Source: Parabacteroides sp. PH5-46 (GTDB lineage: Bacteria > Bacteroidota > Bacteroidia > Bacteroidales > Tannerellaceae). Taken from it: 64,000 nt of DNA. Below are positions 41,805 to 50,111 of the stretch, in pieces (positions within the stretch are counted from its first letter, which is position 1; every line of letters begins with the position of its first letter). Made by a program: the position numbers and the translations under genes. The notes beneath the pieces are model-generated. The model had not been told where the DNA came from. It did no database searches and saw only the letters and a program-made list of their open reading frames with translations. The stretch is taken from NCBI RefSeq assembly GCF_029892785.1, contig NZ_JARXXA010000001.1:310001-374000 (forward strand), given 5' to 3'.

Positions 41805-42642
41805 AATCTATCCGGACTTTTGTCCCTTTATTTAAGGTGGATGTAATAGAAACTTCTGCTCCGTACACATGCAGGATACGGATCGAGAGGCTCAGTCCTA
41901 TCCCGTTACCCGGTAGTCCGCGAGTGTTACCGGCCCGATAGAAGGGCTGATAGATGCGGCTAAGCTCCTCGGGCGGGATGCCGATTCCCTGGTCTTCTAT
42001 TTCAAGGGTAGTACCCCGAAGGCGTATTTCTATGGGCTTATCCCCTGAGTACTTCAAGGCATTTCCGATGATATTCTCCAGAGCGATTTTCAGTAGTTGG
42101 GGATTTACATTCAGCGTAAAAGCAAAGTTGTCGGGCGAGTATTGGATACGATTTTCCATGAATTGCATCAGATATTCAGCCAGGAAGACTGTTTCGGTGG
42201 CCGACTTCAGGATTTCATCCTCCCCTTTCGAGAGGAACATCAGGTGCTTCATCAGTTGGATAATCCGCTTGGTTTCCGACAAGATGCGCTGTAAGGCTAT
42301 CTGGTATTCGGCAGGTGTACGTTCGCGCATCAGGCTTATTTCACATTCGCCCTGTATGGCAGTCAGCGGATTGTTCAGTTCGTGAGAGGCATTGCTGATA
42401 AAGGATTTTTCGCTCTGATAGGTATTATCTATCCGCTCAATCATATAGGTGGCGTAGCGTTTGCCTACAAAGTAGATGAGTACCCCGTTGATCAACAGGA
42501 AAGCCACAAACACCCAGATACGGTACGGCAGAAAAACAGCCGGGAAGAGCACGATTAGCAAGTAAAAGATAATAGAAACAACCGTGATTACCCCTACTGT
42601 GATATACGTGAAATAATATGCTATTTTCTTTGCCGATGTCAT
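41788..42642 (-). CDS. Sensor histidine kinase with two helices and no periplasmic domain
   Basis: The 284-residue kinase has two membrane helices (about 9-36 and 41-60) joined by a very short loop, so it probably senses membrane state or a partner protein. The dimerisation domain carries His87 in NASHELNNPLTAIQGE. The ATPase domain has IIGNALKYSGD, IEDQGIGIPP and GNGIGLSLSIRILH. Its ATG overlaps the stop of the response regulator gene by four bases, so the regulator comes first in this operon. Its target is unknown. Confidence 0.92.
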   Translation of the reverse strand: MTSAKKIAYYFTYITVGVITVVSIIFYLLIVLFPAVFLPYRIWVFVAFLLINGVLIYFVGKRYATYMIERIDNTYQSEKSFISNASHELNNPLTAIQGECEISLMRERTPAEYQIALQRILSETKRIIQLMKHLMFLSKGEDEILKSATETVFLAEYLMQFMENRIQYSPDNFAFTLNVNPQLLKIALENIIGNALKYSGDKPIEIRLRGTTLEIEDQGIGIPPEELSRIYQPFYRAGNTRGLPGNGIGLSLSIRILHVYGAEVSITSTLNKGTKVRIDFSAMG

Positions 42643-43313
42643 GCCTCTATCATGTAGCCAATACCGGATACGGTACGGATTAGTTTGCGGTCGAACCCTT
42701 TATCTATCTTTGTTCGCAGATAGTTCACATACACATCCACGACATTCATGTTCCGGTCTGCTTCCTTGTCCCATACCTGCTTGATAATGTTTTCACGGCT
42801 CAGCGGTGTTCCCTGGTTGAGCATCAGATACTCCAGCAGGCGATATTCGCGGACGGTCAGGTTAATGGCTTCTCCCTTGCGGATGGCGCGCCGGTTTTCT
42901 GTTTCCAGCACCAGGTCGCCACAGCTCAGCGACGAGCTTGTTTCCCCTACCTTTGAACGACGCAACAAAGCCTGGATACGGGCGTCCAGCTCCTGAAAAC
43001 TAAAGGGCTTCACCAGATAATCATCTGCTCCGGCAGCCAGTCCTTTTACGATATCATCCGTAGTACCCAAAGCCGTTAGCATAATTACCGGAGAGGCATA
43101 TCCGTACGCCTCCCTATACTTGCGGCAAAGCTCCAGTCCGTCCATCTTCGGCATAATAACGTCCAGAATTAATAATTGGAACTGATCCTCTTGCACCAAT
43201 TCCCATCCTGCCTCGCCATCATACGCTGTCCGCACCTCGTAGCCCAGCTCCTGCAGCCCCCTCTCAATAAAGGAAGCAATATTTACTTCGTCTTCTACCA
43301 GTAGTATCTTCAT
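42639..43313 (-). CDS. OmpR-family response regulator
   Basis: The 224-residue protein has a receiver domain with the acidic pocket VEDE, phospho-acceptor Asp51 in LLILDVIMPKMDGLEL and Lys in DYLVKPFSF. A winged-helix domain (about 130-224) includes LTVREYRLLEYLMLNQG and ends RTVSGIGYMIEA. It resembles the CusR/QseB group. It overlaps the kinase gene by four bases. Upstream is a repeat-rich 97-base spacer. Confidence 0.94.
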   Translation of the reverse strand: MKILLVEDEVNIASFIERGLQELGYEVRTAYDGEAGWELVQEDQFQLLILDVIMPKMDGLELCRKYREAYGYASPVIMLTALGTTDDIVKGLAAGADDYLVKPFSFQELDARIQALLRRSKVGETSSSLSCGDLVLETENRRAIRKGEAINLTVREYRLLEYLMLNQGTPLSRENIIKQVWDKEADRNMNVVDVYVNYLRTKIDKGFDRKLIRTVSGIGYMIEA

Positions 43314-43324
43314 ATCTTTTTATT

Positions 43325-43410
43325 GGAACACGCAGTACGCAGCACGCAGCATGGGAAATTACCTTTTCTTTCCATTCTGCCGTTCTGCGTGTTCCGTTCT
43401 GCGTTCTGCT
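43325..43410. repeat. ACGCAG word array with inverted halves
   Basis: The left half contains repeated ACGCAG words (CACGCAGTACGCAGCACGCAG) and the right half the complement (TTCTGC, TTCTGCGTGTTCC, TTCTGCGTTCTGC). The 11-mer GGAACACGCAG (43325-43335) pairs with CTGCGTGTTCC (43385-43395). It fills the gap between the SGNH hydrolase stop and the response regulator start, both minus strand, and may terminate the former. Confidence 0.75.
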
Positions 43411-44181
43411 TTATTTAAGGCCACAGGCCTCTAACCACATATTAGCCATGAGCTGACGGCCGGGCAGGTCGGGATGTACGCCGTCGTAGGCCCAGTAGCG
43501 GGTGGGCGCTTGTTTGATGGCGGCGTCGAAGCCGGCCTGGAAAGGCACGAAAACAGCATTAAATTCGGCTGCCAGCTTTTTGGCTATACTACGGTATTCG
43601 TCAAACTTAGGGAACCATTTTTCATCTTCAATGGCCGAGCCACCTTTCAGAGCAAAGGGTTCGCAGATTACAAACTGTATATTGGGTAGTTTCTCTTTAG
43701 TATAGCGCAACAGGTTGCGATAGTCGTTTTCATACACTTCGGCTGTGCCTTTGTAGCCGCCTCCCAGGGTATGCCAGTAATCGTTCACACCAATCAGGAT
43801 GCTCAGTACATCGGGCATGAACGCCAGACATTCCATTTCCCAACGGTCCCGAAGTTGATATACCTTATTACCGCTTATTCCGCGATTATAGATTTTCAAT
43901 TGTTTGGACGCCTCTTTTGTTAGCAACTGCGAGGCAATAAAAAGTGAATAGCCATTCCCCAGCATCTGCATGGAGTTTGCATTATTGTTGGAGTAGTCTC
44001 TGCCGGCATCGGTAATGGAGTCGCCCTGCAACAGAATCACGCTGTCTTTTTTCAGGCTAATCTTCGGCGCATTGACAGCCATATTTTCCTGCACAACCGC
44101 TTTAGCTAATTCCGGTATCATCAGAGCCCCTGCTCCGGCTAACATTCCCTTTTTTAAAAAATCTCGTCTTGAATCTTTCAT
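43411..44181 (-). CDS. Tat-exported SGNH/GDSL hydrolase
   Basis: The 256-residue esterase-type protein begins MKDSRRDFLKKGMLAGAGAL, a twin-arginine signal. The SGNH blocks are all visible: Ser55 in LLQGDSITDAGRD, Gly in NRGISGNKV, Asn in LIGVNDYWH, and the Asp-His pair in YDGVHPDLPG. It probably removes acyl or acetyl groups from glycans in the periplasm; substrate unknown. It has its own -7 box 56 bases upstream of the ATG. A free-standing gene between two repeat elements. Confidence 0.88.
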   Translation of the reverse strand: MKDSRRDFLKKGMLAGAGALMIPELAKAVVQENMAVNAPKISLKKDSVILLQGDSITDAGRDYSNNNANSMQMLGNGYSLFIASQLLTKEASKQLKIYNRGISGNKVYQLRDRWEMECLAFMPDVLSILIGVNDYWHTLGGGYKGTAEVYENDYRNLLRYTKEKLPNIQFVICEPFALKGGSAIEDEKWFPKFDEYRSIAKKLAAEFNAVFVPFQAGFDAAIKQAPTRYWAYDGVHPDLPGRQLMANMWLEACGLK

Positions 44182-44236
44182 AGGTGATCAAATTTATGAT
44201 TAATACTTACTATCAATTACATGTTCTAAAGCGACA

Positions 44237-44244
44237 CAAATCTA
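44237..44244 (-). promoter_or_regulatory. Putative -7 box of the SGNH hydrolase gene
   Basis: The minus strand reads TAGATTTG, a match to TAnnTTTG, 56 bases upstream of the ATG at 44181. Confidence 0.4.
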
Positions 44245-44269
44245 TCAAAAAAGCGCGGAAGTTCCTGGG

Positions 44270-44351
44270 TCACGTCTGAATAAAAATAGCTCACATCCGA
44301 TATTTTTTCAGACGTGAGCTATTTTATTTTGGTAACGAGCTATTTTATTTT
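44270..44351. terminator. Interleaved palindrome array behind the lipoprotein gene
   Basis: TCACGTCTGA (44270-44279) pairs with TCAGACGTGA (44308-44317), and AAAATAGCTCAC (44283-44294) pairs with GTGAGCTATTTT (44314-44325), so the two pairings are interleaved. GAGCTATTTTATTTT is also repeated directly at 44316-44330 and 44337-44351. On the minus-strand transcript the second stem followed by U-rich sequence looks like an intrinsic terminator for the lipoprotein gene that ends at 44345. Confidence 0.65.
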
Positions 44352-45100
44352 TTTAAAATGATAGTCAGCGGTTTTTCGTCATTGTAATAGGCGTGGCACT
44401 TATCGGTGGAGAACAGGAAGTCTTCTTTTATCACTTCTTTGTCTTTTATGTAGCCAAAGAATGTGATGTAGTCTGATACTGTTTCGTTGCCGGTAGCACC
44501 GAAAAGCTTCGTCAGACCATCACTTGTAAGCGCATAAAAATAGGTGCCGATTCGTTGAAAATCTTCCTGCATATATTTGGATGGAGTAATGTCTGTATCT
44601 TTCCACAATACTTTGATGCTATCCAGGATAACAGGCGATTCGTCTTCGTAATACACCTTAACTCCAAACGAAAAAAGAACCTCCGTACATTGGATATCAT
44701 CATCTCCTCTCAGGGTAACAACCAAAGGCTTTTCGCCTGAGTAGCTAACATGGCATCGGTCGGCACCAAAAAGAAAACCGTCATTAAATACTGCTTCGCC
44801 GTCTATATAGCCGGATATTATTAACTCCTTCTTTTCTCCTACCAGTAATGTCTGATAATTATCGTTGGTAATTTCATACATTCCTGGCTCGTACGCTGTC
44901 TGAGTTTTTTGGGGAGTGATGTCTTTATCATCCAGTACAACCTTTATACTGTCCAAAACTACCGGATTGCCATTTGTATCCTGCACTTTCACGGTATAAA
45001 AGCAAAATTCTTCCGTACAAGGCGTATCCGGATCCTTGGACGAATTATCACAGGAGAAAAACAATCCAATCATTAAAAGAGAAAATACATATTTTTTCAT
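44345..45100 (-). CDS. Lipoprotein with a tandemly duplicated domain, function unknown
   Basis: The 251-residue product has a lipoprotein signal (MKKYVFSLLMIGLFFSC). The mature part consists of two copies of one domain of about 110 residues. Copy 1 has TEEFCFYTVKVQDTNGNP, VVLDSIKVVLDDKDITPQ, GYIDGEAVFNDGFLFGADRCH and SGEKPLVVTL. Copy 2 has TEVLFSFGVKVYYEDESP, VILDSIKVLWKDTDITPS, GYIKDKEVIKEDFLFSTDKCH and NDEKPLTIIL. Conserved cysteines in both copies suggest a disulfide in each. No known family recognised. It has its own promoter about 70 bases upstream. Confidence 0.75.
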   Translation of the reverse strand: MKKYVFSLLMIGLFFSCDNSSKDPDTPCTEEFCFYTVKVQDTNGNPVVLDSIKVVLDDKDITPQKTQTAYEPGMYEITNDNYQTLLVGEKKELIISGYIDGEAVFNDGFLFGADRCHVSYSGEKPLVVTLRGDDDIQCTEVLFSFGVKVYYEDESPVILDSIKVLWKDTDITPSKYMQEDFQRIGTYFYALTSDGLTKLFGATGNETVSDYITFFGYIKDKEVIKEDFLFSTDKCHAYYNDEKPLTIILKK

Positions 45101-45118
45101 AAGCTTAGTTTTATATGA

Positions 45119-45151
45119 CCCTCCCCCTCTTGAGAGGGGACAGAGGGTGTG
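45119..45151. repeat. G+C-rich dispersed-type inverted element
   Basis: A block beginning CCCTCCCCCTCTTGAGAGGGG and ending CAGAGGGTGTG lies in the 5' leader of the lipoprotein gene. CCCTCT and AGAGGG words pair with each other. It resembles, from memory, a common intergenic repeat of Bacteroidetes genomes. Only one copy is in this window. Confidence 0.55.
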
Positions 45152-45170
45152 TTAATATTTCTTGCTGATG

Positions 45171-45178
45171 CAAAGATA
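45171..45178 (-). promoter_or_regulatory. Putative -7 box of the duplicated-domain lipoprotein gene
   Basis: The minus strand reads TATCTTTG, 70 bases upstream of the ATG at 45100 and just after the stop of the purine nucleoside phosphorylase gene. The leader would include the G+C-rich element at 45119-45151. Confidence 0.45.
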
Positions 45179-45191
45179 CGAATAATAGTTG

Positions 45192-46013
45192 TTATATCCT
45201 AGAAACCAAGTGGGTAAATAGCAATGTCATCTTACCGGCGGCTTCGTTAGCGGCTTTGATTACATCTTCTCCGTCGTTCACAAAATCATCGGCAAAATGG
45301 TAACCTTCGTTGGTTATGACAGACATACCGAAGATGCGTAATCCGGCATGGCGGGCTACGATCACTTCCGGAACGGTACTCATCCCAACGGCGTCTGCTC
45401 CCGCTTTTCCGAAGAAAGCATACTCGGCAGGTGTTTCGTATGAAGGGCCGGTAAGTCCTACGTAGACTCCCTTTTTCAGCGGAATGTTATGTTCCGAGGC
45501 TATCTCTTCTACCAGGCGGATAAACTCGCGGTCGTAGGTGCGCGTCATGTCAGGGAAGCGAGTCCCGAACGCCTCATTATTCGGCCCGATTAACGGATTT
45601 GGGGCCATATTGATGTGGTCGCGGATAATCATCAGGTTGCCTACTTTGAAGGTGGTATTGATCCCTCCGGCAGCATTGGAAACCAATAGATTCTTAATGC
45701 CTAACAGTTTCATCACCCTAACAGGGAAAGTAACCTGCTCCATACTGTATCCTTCGTAATAATGGAAGCGGCCCTGCATGGCAAGTACCTGCTTCCCTCC
45801 CAGCTTGCCACAGATAAAGTTACCTTTGTGCCCCGTGGCCGTGGAGTGCATAAAGTGGGGAATTTCCTTATAGGGGATAACAATAGCCTCTTCTATCTTA
45901 TCGGCCAATGATCCCAAGCCGCTTCCTAATATAATAGCTGTCTCTGGATTTCCCTTGATACGGCTTTTCAGATAATCCGCAGCTTCCTGGTATTTCTTAT
46001 TTGCTTCGTTCAT
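45192..46013 (-). CDS. Purine nucleoside phosphorylase
   Basis: The 273-residue enzyme cleaves purine nucleosides with phosphate to free base and ribose-1-phosphate. It is of the trimeric, mammalian-like class (PunA type). Visible are the phosphate-binding [20 protein letters not shown], the active-site [11 protein letters not shown] and the base-binding [28 protein letters not shown] and [13 protein letters not shown] stretches. It lies 78 bases downstream of the MTA/SAH deaminase gene on the same strand, a functional pairing for salvage of adenine nucleosides through their inosine forms. Confidence 0.95.
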   Translation of the reverse strand: MNEANKKYQEAADYLKSRIKGNPETAIILGSGLGSLADKIEEAIVIPYKEIPHFMHSTATGHKGNFICGKLGGKQVLAMQGRFHYYEGYSMEQVTFPVRVMKLLGIKNLLVSNAAGGINTTFKVGNLMIIRDHINMAPNPLIGPNNEAFGTRFPDMTRTYDREFIRLVEEIASEHNIPLKKGVYVGLTGPSYETPAEYAFFGKAGADAVGMSTVPEVIVARHAGLRIFGMSVITNEGYHFADDFVNDGEDVIKAANEAAGKMTLLFTHLVSRI

Positions 46014-46021
46014 TTCTTTAA

Positions 46022-46092
46022 TGATTAATTTCTAACGATTAATGATTAATTATTATTTTTTTACTTACCACTTACAGCATACCGCTTGTCAC
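46022..46092. repeat. Word repeats between deaminase and phosphorylase genes
   Basis: AATGATTAAT-type words are repeated at 46022-46050. The block TTACCACTTACAGCATACCGCTT (46065-46087) is a relative of the hairpin repeats at 38771-38824 and 50112-50173 (TACGTTGTAAGTGGTA on the other strand). No gene is seen in the gap. Confidence 0.5.
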
Positions 46093-47357
46093 TATCTTTC
46101 CATCAGTTTGTATGCGATTTCTGCTGTTTTCTCTAGGATTTGGTCTTCGCCGGGGACTTGCTTGTTCTGCATCAGGATTTTTCCGTCGCAGATTACAGTG
46201 TCTATGCAACTGCCATTGGCGGCATATACCAGGTTTGATACGAAATTGAAGTTGGGTGTGAAAGCAGGCGTCCGCAGGTCTACGAGGCAAAGGTCGGCTA
46301 AGTAGCCTTCTTCGATGCGTCCGGCTTTTAGTCCCATCATGGCAGCTCCCTGTTCCGTAGCGGCATACAGCATCTCGTCGGCTGTCAATACTACCGGGTC
46401 TTTCCGCCAACCTTTTCCCAGTAGAGATGCCAGTTTCATCGCTTCTACCATGTCAAGATTGTTGGACGACGAACAACCATCCGTACCTATGCCAACAGCT
46501 ACACCTGCCTTGCGCATCTCGGCAAATTTAAACTCAATGCCGGAGGCCAGCTTCATATTAGAGGCCGGATTGTGTACCACTTTCACCCCGTGGTCGGCCA
46601 ATAGCTGTATCTCTTCTTCGTCTACATACAAGCCATGTGCAATGATGAGACGGGGCGATAAAACGCCTAGTTGATGCAGGTAGCGGACGGGTGTATGTCC
46701 AAAGTGGCTGACAGAATCCCGCATTTCCGTTTCCGTTTCCGCCAGATGCAGGTGAATCGGCACCTGATGCTCGGCAGAAAAGGCGTCAATCCATTGAAGC
46801 AACTCTCCCGAAACCGTATAAATAGCATGCGGACCCAGTGCAAACTTTATGCGTGAGCCATAATTGCCCATTCCATCGAATAGCTTATGCACATGTGTCT
46901 TGGCCTTCTCGGCCTGTTCCGGTTGAAAATGATCGAAGCAGGCGCTTGAAATCGTAGCCCTGATCCCCATTTCCTCAGTCGCCATAGCTGTAGCCGGAAA
47001 CTTATGATACATATCAAAGAAAGCAGTCGTTCCGCTTTTGATCATTTCCAGGCAAGCCAACTTAGCACCCCAGTAGACATCCTCGCGTGTGAGCTTAGCT
47101 TCGTTTGGCCATATCTTTTCCTCCAGCCAGGGCATCAGTGGCATATCGTCGCCAAAGCCCCGGAAAAGGGTCATAGCTGCATGCGCATGCATATTAACCA
47201 ATCCCGGAATTACAGCCTTCTTCTTTGCATCTATCACCGTATCTGCATCATTTGGCAGATAATCGGCTATTTGTTTTATATGATTGCCTGAGATTAAGAT
47301 ATCTCTGGCTTTACCGTTTAACTCAGCCCCTTTTATCAGTATTGTTTTCAATGTCAA
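46092..47357 (-). CDS. mtaD: 5-methylthioadenosine / S-adenosylhomocysteine deaminase
   Basis: The 421-residue amidohydrolase has the metal motif HAHAAMTLFRGFGDDMPLMPW, which is characteristic of MTA/SAH deaminases, then IHLHLAETETEM, HGLYVDEEEIQLL and the metal Asp in GIGTDGCSSSNNLDM. It deaminates MTA, SAH or adenosine to the inosine forms. It starts 3 bases after the DEAD-box helicase stop and precedes a purine nucleoside phosphorylase, which would act on its products. Confidence 0.92.
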   Translation of the reverse strand: MTLKTILIKGAELNGKARDILISGNHIKQIADYLPNDADTVIDAKKKAVIPGLVNMHAHAAMTLFRGFGDDMPLMPWLEEKIWPNEAKLTREDVYWGAKLACLEMIKSGTTAFFDMYHKFPATAMATEEMGIRATISSACFDHFQPEQAEKAKTHVHKLFDGMGNYGSRIKFALGPHAIYTVSGELLQWIDAFSAEHQVPIHLHLAETETEMRDSVSHFGHTPVRYLHQLGVLSPRLIIAHGLYVDEEEIQLLADHGVKVVHNPASNMKLASGIEFKFAEMRKAGVAVGIGTDGCSSSNNLDMVEAMKLASLLGKGWRKDPVVLTADEMLYAATEQGAAMMGLKAGRIEEGYLADLCLVDLRTPAFTPNFNFVSNLVYAANGSCIDTVICDGKILMQNKQVPGEDQILEKTAEIAYKLMER

Positions 47358-47360
47358 TTT

Positions 47361-48671
47361 TTATTTTTGATTAAATTTAGCTTTCATGTTCTTTATTTTC
47401 TCGTCGCGGATGTGTTTTAGTAAATCAGGCAATTTATCCCGTTTCACAGCTGCATACGAGCAACTTTCCTTTACTTCTACTACCCCTAGTTCGTCTTTCG
47501 TTAATCCGCCTTTCTGGAACAGAAAACCTACTACATCCTTCTTGCTCAGCTTATCCCGCTTCCCTCGGTTGATCGTAAGTGTAACCCATTCCGAACGAAG
47601 CGGCTGCTTTGCTTTCTCCGGAAGGAAAAACTCCTCCGGTTCGCGTTCGATATATTCGGGAATCGTTTCTATTTCATTTAATATAAGAAAGGCGTTTCCT
47701 TCGGCGTGCATACGTGCCGTACGCCCGTTTCTGTGTATATAGGCTTCTTCGTTCAGCGGCAGATGGTAATGGATAACGTTCTTTACCTCCGGGATATCCA
47801 GTCCTCTGGCTGCCAAATCAGTAGAGATAAATACGGTAGCGCTTCCGTTTCGAAAGTGAGAGAGGGCCTTTTCCCTCTCGGGCTGTTCCATTCCTCCGTG
47901 GAAGTGTTCATTATCTACCCCCATTTCTGTCAGGTAACTGCTGACCCGTTCTACTGCTTCGCGCAGATTACAGAAGATCAGTGCCGAGCCGCCTTTTAAT
48001 TCTCCCAACAACTTGTAAAGCGTTTCCAGTTTATCTTTGACGGGAGACTGTACAACATAAACCGTCAGCCCTTTGGACTGCCGGGTACCCGACAGAAAAG
48101 AAAGACGTACCGGAGCCGTTATACCCGTAAACGCCGGTATGTTTATCGCTTCGGTAGCGGATGTCAGGACTCTCCTTCTAACTCCTGGCAGATGTGACAG
48201 AATCTCCTTCAGTTGAGAGAGAAAACCTAGCTCCAGCGTCTTGTCGAATTCGTCCAGTATGAGCGTCCGTACGGTATCCAGGTTGATATTTCCCCTATCC
48301 AAGTGGTCTACAATACGTCCGGGAGTACCGATCAAGACAGCCGGAGGATGCTCCAGGCTCTTCTTTTCCGTTCGTATCGGATGACCGCCATATACGCAGT
48401 TTATCTTGTAACCGGCTCCCAGCGAGCGGAAAACCGTTTCTATCTGCAAAGCCAATTCACGAGAAGGGGCAACAATCAGCGTCTGTATGGAAGCTTCCCC
48501 CTGCCGCATAGTAGTCAGCAAGGGAAGCAAGAAGGCAAGTGTCTTGCCGGAACCGGTCGGACTCAGAAGAACCATATCCTTCGTCGTTCCCGCATCCAAC
48601 ACGGCCTGTTGCATCTCGTTCAGCGCCGGAATACCGACGTTAGCCAGTGCGTTTGAAATAAGATCGTTCAT
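47361..48671 (-). CDS. DEAD-box-family RNA helicase, DbpA-like, with DEFD motif II
   Basis: The 436-residue protein has the Q motif region (GIPALNEMQQAVLD), Walker A SPTGSGKT (residues 37-44), PSRELALQ, TPGRIVDHL, motif II as DEFD (139-142) instead of DEAD, motif III SAT (TSATEAINIP), and helicase-C motifs STDLAARGLDIP and HRNGRTARM. The C-terminal 75 residues resemble the DbpA RNA-binding domain (LTINRGKRDKLSKKDVVGFL), which in DbpA targets 23S rRNA. It probably works in ribosome assembly. It overlaps the M20 gene by four bases and is 3 bases from the deaminase gene. Confidence 0.92.
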   Translation of the reverse strand: MNDLISNALANVGIPALNEMQQAVLDAGTTKDMVLLSPTGSGKTLAFLLPLLTTMRQGEASIQTLIVAPSRELALQIETVFRSLGAGYKINCVYGGHPIRTEKKSLEHPPAVLIGTPGRIVDHLDRGNINLDTVRTLILDEFDKTLELGFLSQLKEILSHLPGVRRRVLTSATEAINIPAFTGITAPVRLSFLSGTRQSKGLTVYVVQSPVKDKLETLYKLLGELKGGSALIFCNLREAVERVSSYLTEMGVDNEHFHGGMEQPEREKALSHFRNGSATVFISTDLAARGLDIPEVKNVIHYHLPLNEEAYIHRNGRTARMHAEGNAFLILNEIETIPEYIEREPEEFFLPEKAKQPLRSEWVTLTINRGKRDKLSKKDVVGFLFQKGGLTKDELGVVEVKESCSYAAVKRDKLPDLLKHIRDEKIKNMKAKFNQK

Positions 48672-50023
48672 TTATACTCTCTGTAGAATTCGGCAACGGA
48701 CTCGATTCCTTTGTAGAAGAAGTCGAGCATCATACTTTCGTTGGGGGAATGGATGGCGTTTTGTTCCAAGCCAAAGCCCATCAGAACAGTCTTGATGCCT
48801 AACACTTGCTCGAAAGTGGAGATGATAGGGATACTACCACCTCTGCGGACAGCTAAGGGTGTTTTTCCGAAGGCAATCCCCATCGCTTTCTCAGCTGCTT
48901 TATAGGCCGGAAGGTCTATTGGACAAACATATCCTTGTCCACCATGACTAGGGGTTATCTTTATTTTCACCGACTTGGGAGCGGCTTTCTTCAGATAGGC
49001 TTCAAACATGGCCAGTATCTTGTGATAGTCCTGGTTGGGAACCAGACGCGTGGATATTTTGGCGTATGCTTTTGAGGGCAACACCGTCTTGCTTCCTTCG
49101 CCCGTATATCCTCCCCAGATGCCACAGATATCAAACGAGGGGCGACAGCTGTTGCGCTCCAGCGTTGAGTAGCCTTTTTCGCCAAATAGCTCGTCTACTT
49201 CAATGGCTGCTTTGTATTTTTCTTCATCAAAGGGTATTTTGGCTATCATCTCCCGTTCGGCAGGTGATACCTCTTCTACATCATCGTAGAAGCCGGGGAT
49301 GGTGATCCGTCCGTCTGCATCGGTAATGTCGGCCATCAGCTTGCAAAGTACGTTGATCGGGTTGGCTACTGCCCCGCCGAAGTGTCCGGAATGCAGGTCG
49401 CGGTTAGGCCCCGTTACTTCCAGGTCCCAATAGGCCAGGCCTCGCAGGCCGGTGGTTAGCGAAGGTATCTCTGCGCTAACCATGCTGGTGTCCGACACCA
49501 ATATTACATCTGCTTTCAGTAATTCTTTATGCTCTATACAGAAGGCTTCCAGACTGGGCGATCCTATCTCTTCTTCCCCCTCGAAAATGAACTTCACATT
49601 GCATTGCAGCAGGCCTTCTTTCAGGGCTATCTCAAAGCCTTTTACCTGAATCATCGCCTGCCCCTTATCATCGTCTGCACCACGCGCCCAGATGCGTCCG
49701 TCGCGGATTTCCGGTTCAAAAGGCTCACTCTTCCAGAGCTCGAATGGCTCAGCAGGCATTACATCATAATGAGAATATACCAATACCGTAGGCAATTCGG
49801 GTGACACCATCTTTTCGCCATATACAACAGGATTCCCTTTTGTAGGCATCACTACGGCTTTGTCTGCTCCCGATGATAATAAGATTTTTGTCCAATGCTG
49901 CGCACAGGCCATCATATCTTCTTTATGCTCATGTTGCGCACTCACGGACGGTATGCGGATCAGAGAAAACAATTCGTCTAAAAACCGCTCCCTGTTTGTT
50001 TGGATATACTCTTTTACTGACAT
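48668..50023 (-). CDS. M20-family dipeptidase
   Basis: The 451-residue metallopeptidase has the M20 motifs VLVYSHYDVMPAEP (zinc His and catalytic Asp), RGADDDKGQ (bridging Asp), FEGEEEIGSPSLE (catalytic Glu and ligand Glu) and the dimerisation-domain DLHSGHFGGAVANP. It is of the carnosinase/CNDP-like type and should hydrolyse dipeptides in the cytoplasm. The ATG at 50023 was chosen over an upstream ATG at 50158 because a -7 box lies between them and the upstream extension is made of repeat sequence. First gene of a four-gene unit with the helicase, deaminase and phosphorylase. Confidence 0.92.
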   Translation of the reverse strand: MSVKEYIQTNRERFLDELFSLIRIPSVSAQHEHKEDMMACAQHWTKILLSSGADKAVVMPTKGNPVVYGEKMVSPELPTVLVYSHYDVMPAEPFELWKSEPFEPEIRDGRIWARGADDDKGQAMIQVKGFEIALKEGLLQCNVKFIFEGEEEIGSPSLEAFCIEHKELLKADVILVSDTSMVSAEIPSLTTGLRGLAYWDLEVTGPNRDLHSGHFGGAVANPINVLCKLMADITDADGRITIPGFYDDVEEVSPAEREMIAKIPFDEEKYKAAIEVDELFGEKGYSTLERNSCRPSFDICGIWGGYTGEGSKTVLPSKAYAKISTRLVPNQDYHKILAMFEAYLKKAAPKSVKIKITPSHGGQGYVCPIDLPAYKAAEKAMGIAFGKTPLAVRRGGSIPIISTFEQVLGIKTVLMGFGLEQNAIHSPNESMMLDFFYKGIESVAEFYREYK

Positions 50024-50051
50024 AGATTTAATTTTAGTTGATTCAAGTAAC

Positions 50052-50059
50052 AAAGATAA
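50052..50059 (-). promoter_or_regulatory. Putative -7 box of the M20-helicase-mtaD-phosphorylase unit
   Basis: The minus strand reads TATCTTTG, 28 bases upstream of the ATG at 50023. It marks the start of the operon and rules out the longer reading of the M20 gene. Confidence 0.55.
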
Positions 50060-50111
50060 ACGGTTTGACGGAAAGGTTATCATTATTAAGGTATTTTTAA
50101 AGCGGTAAGTA

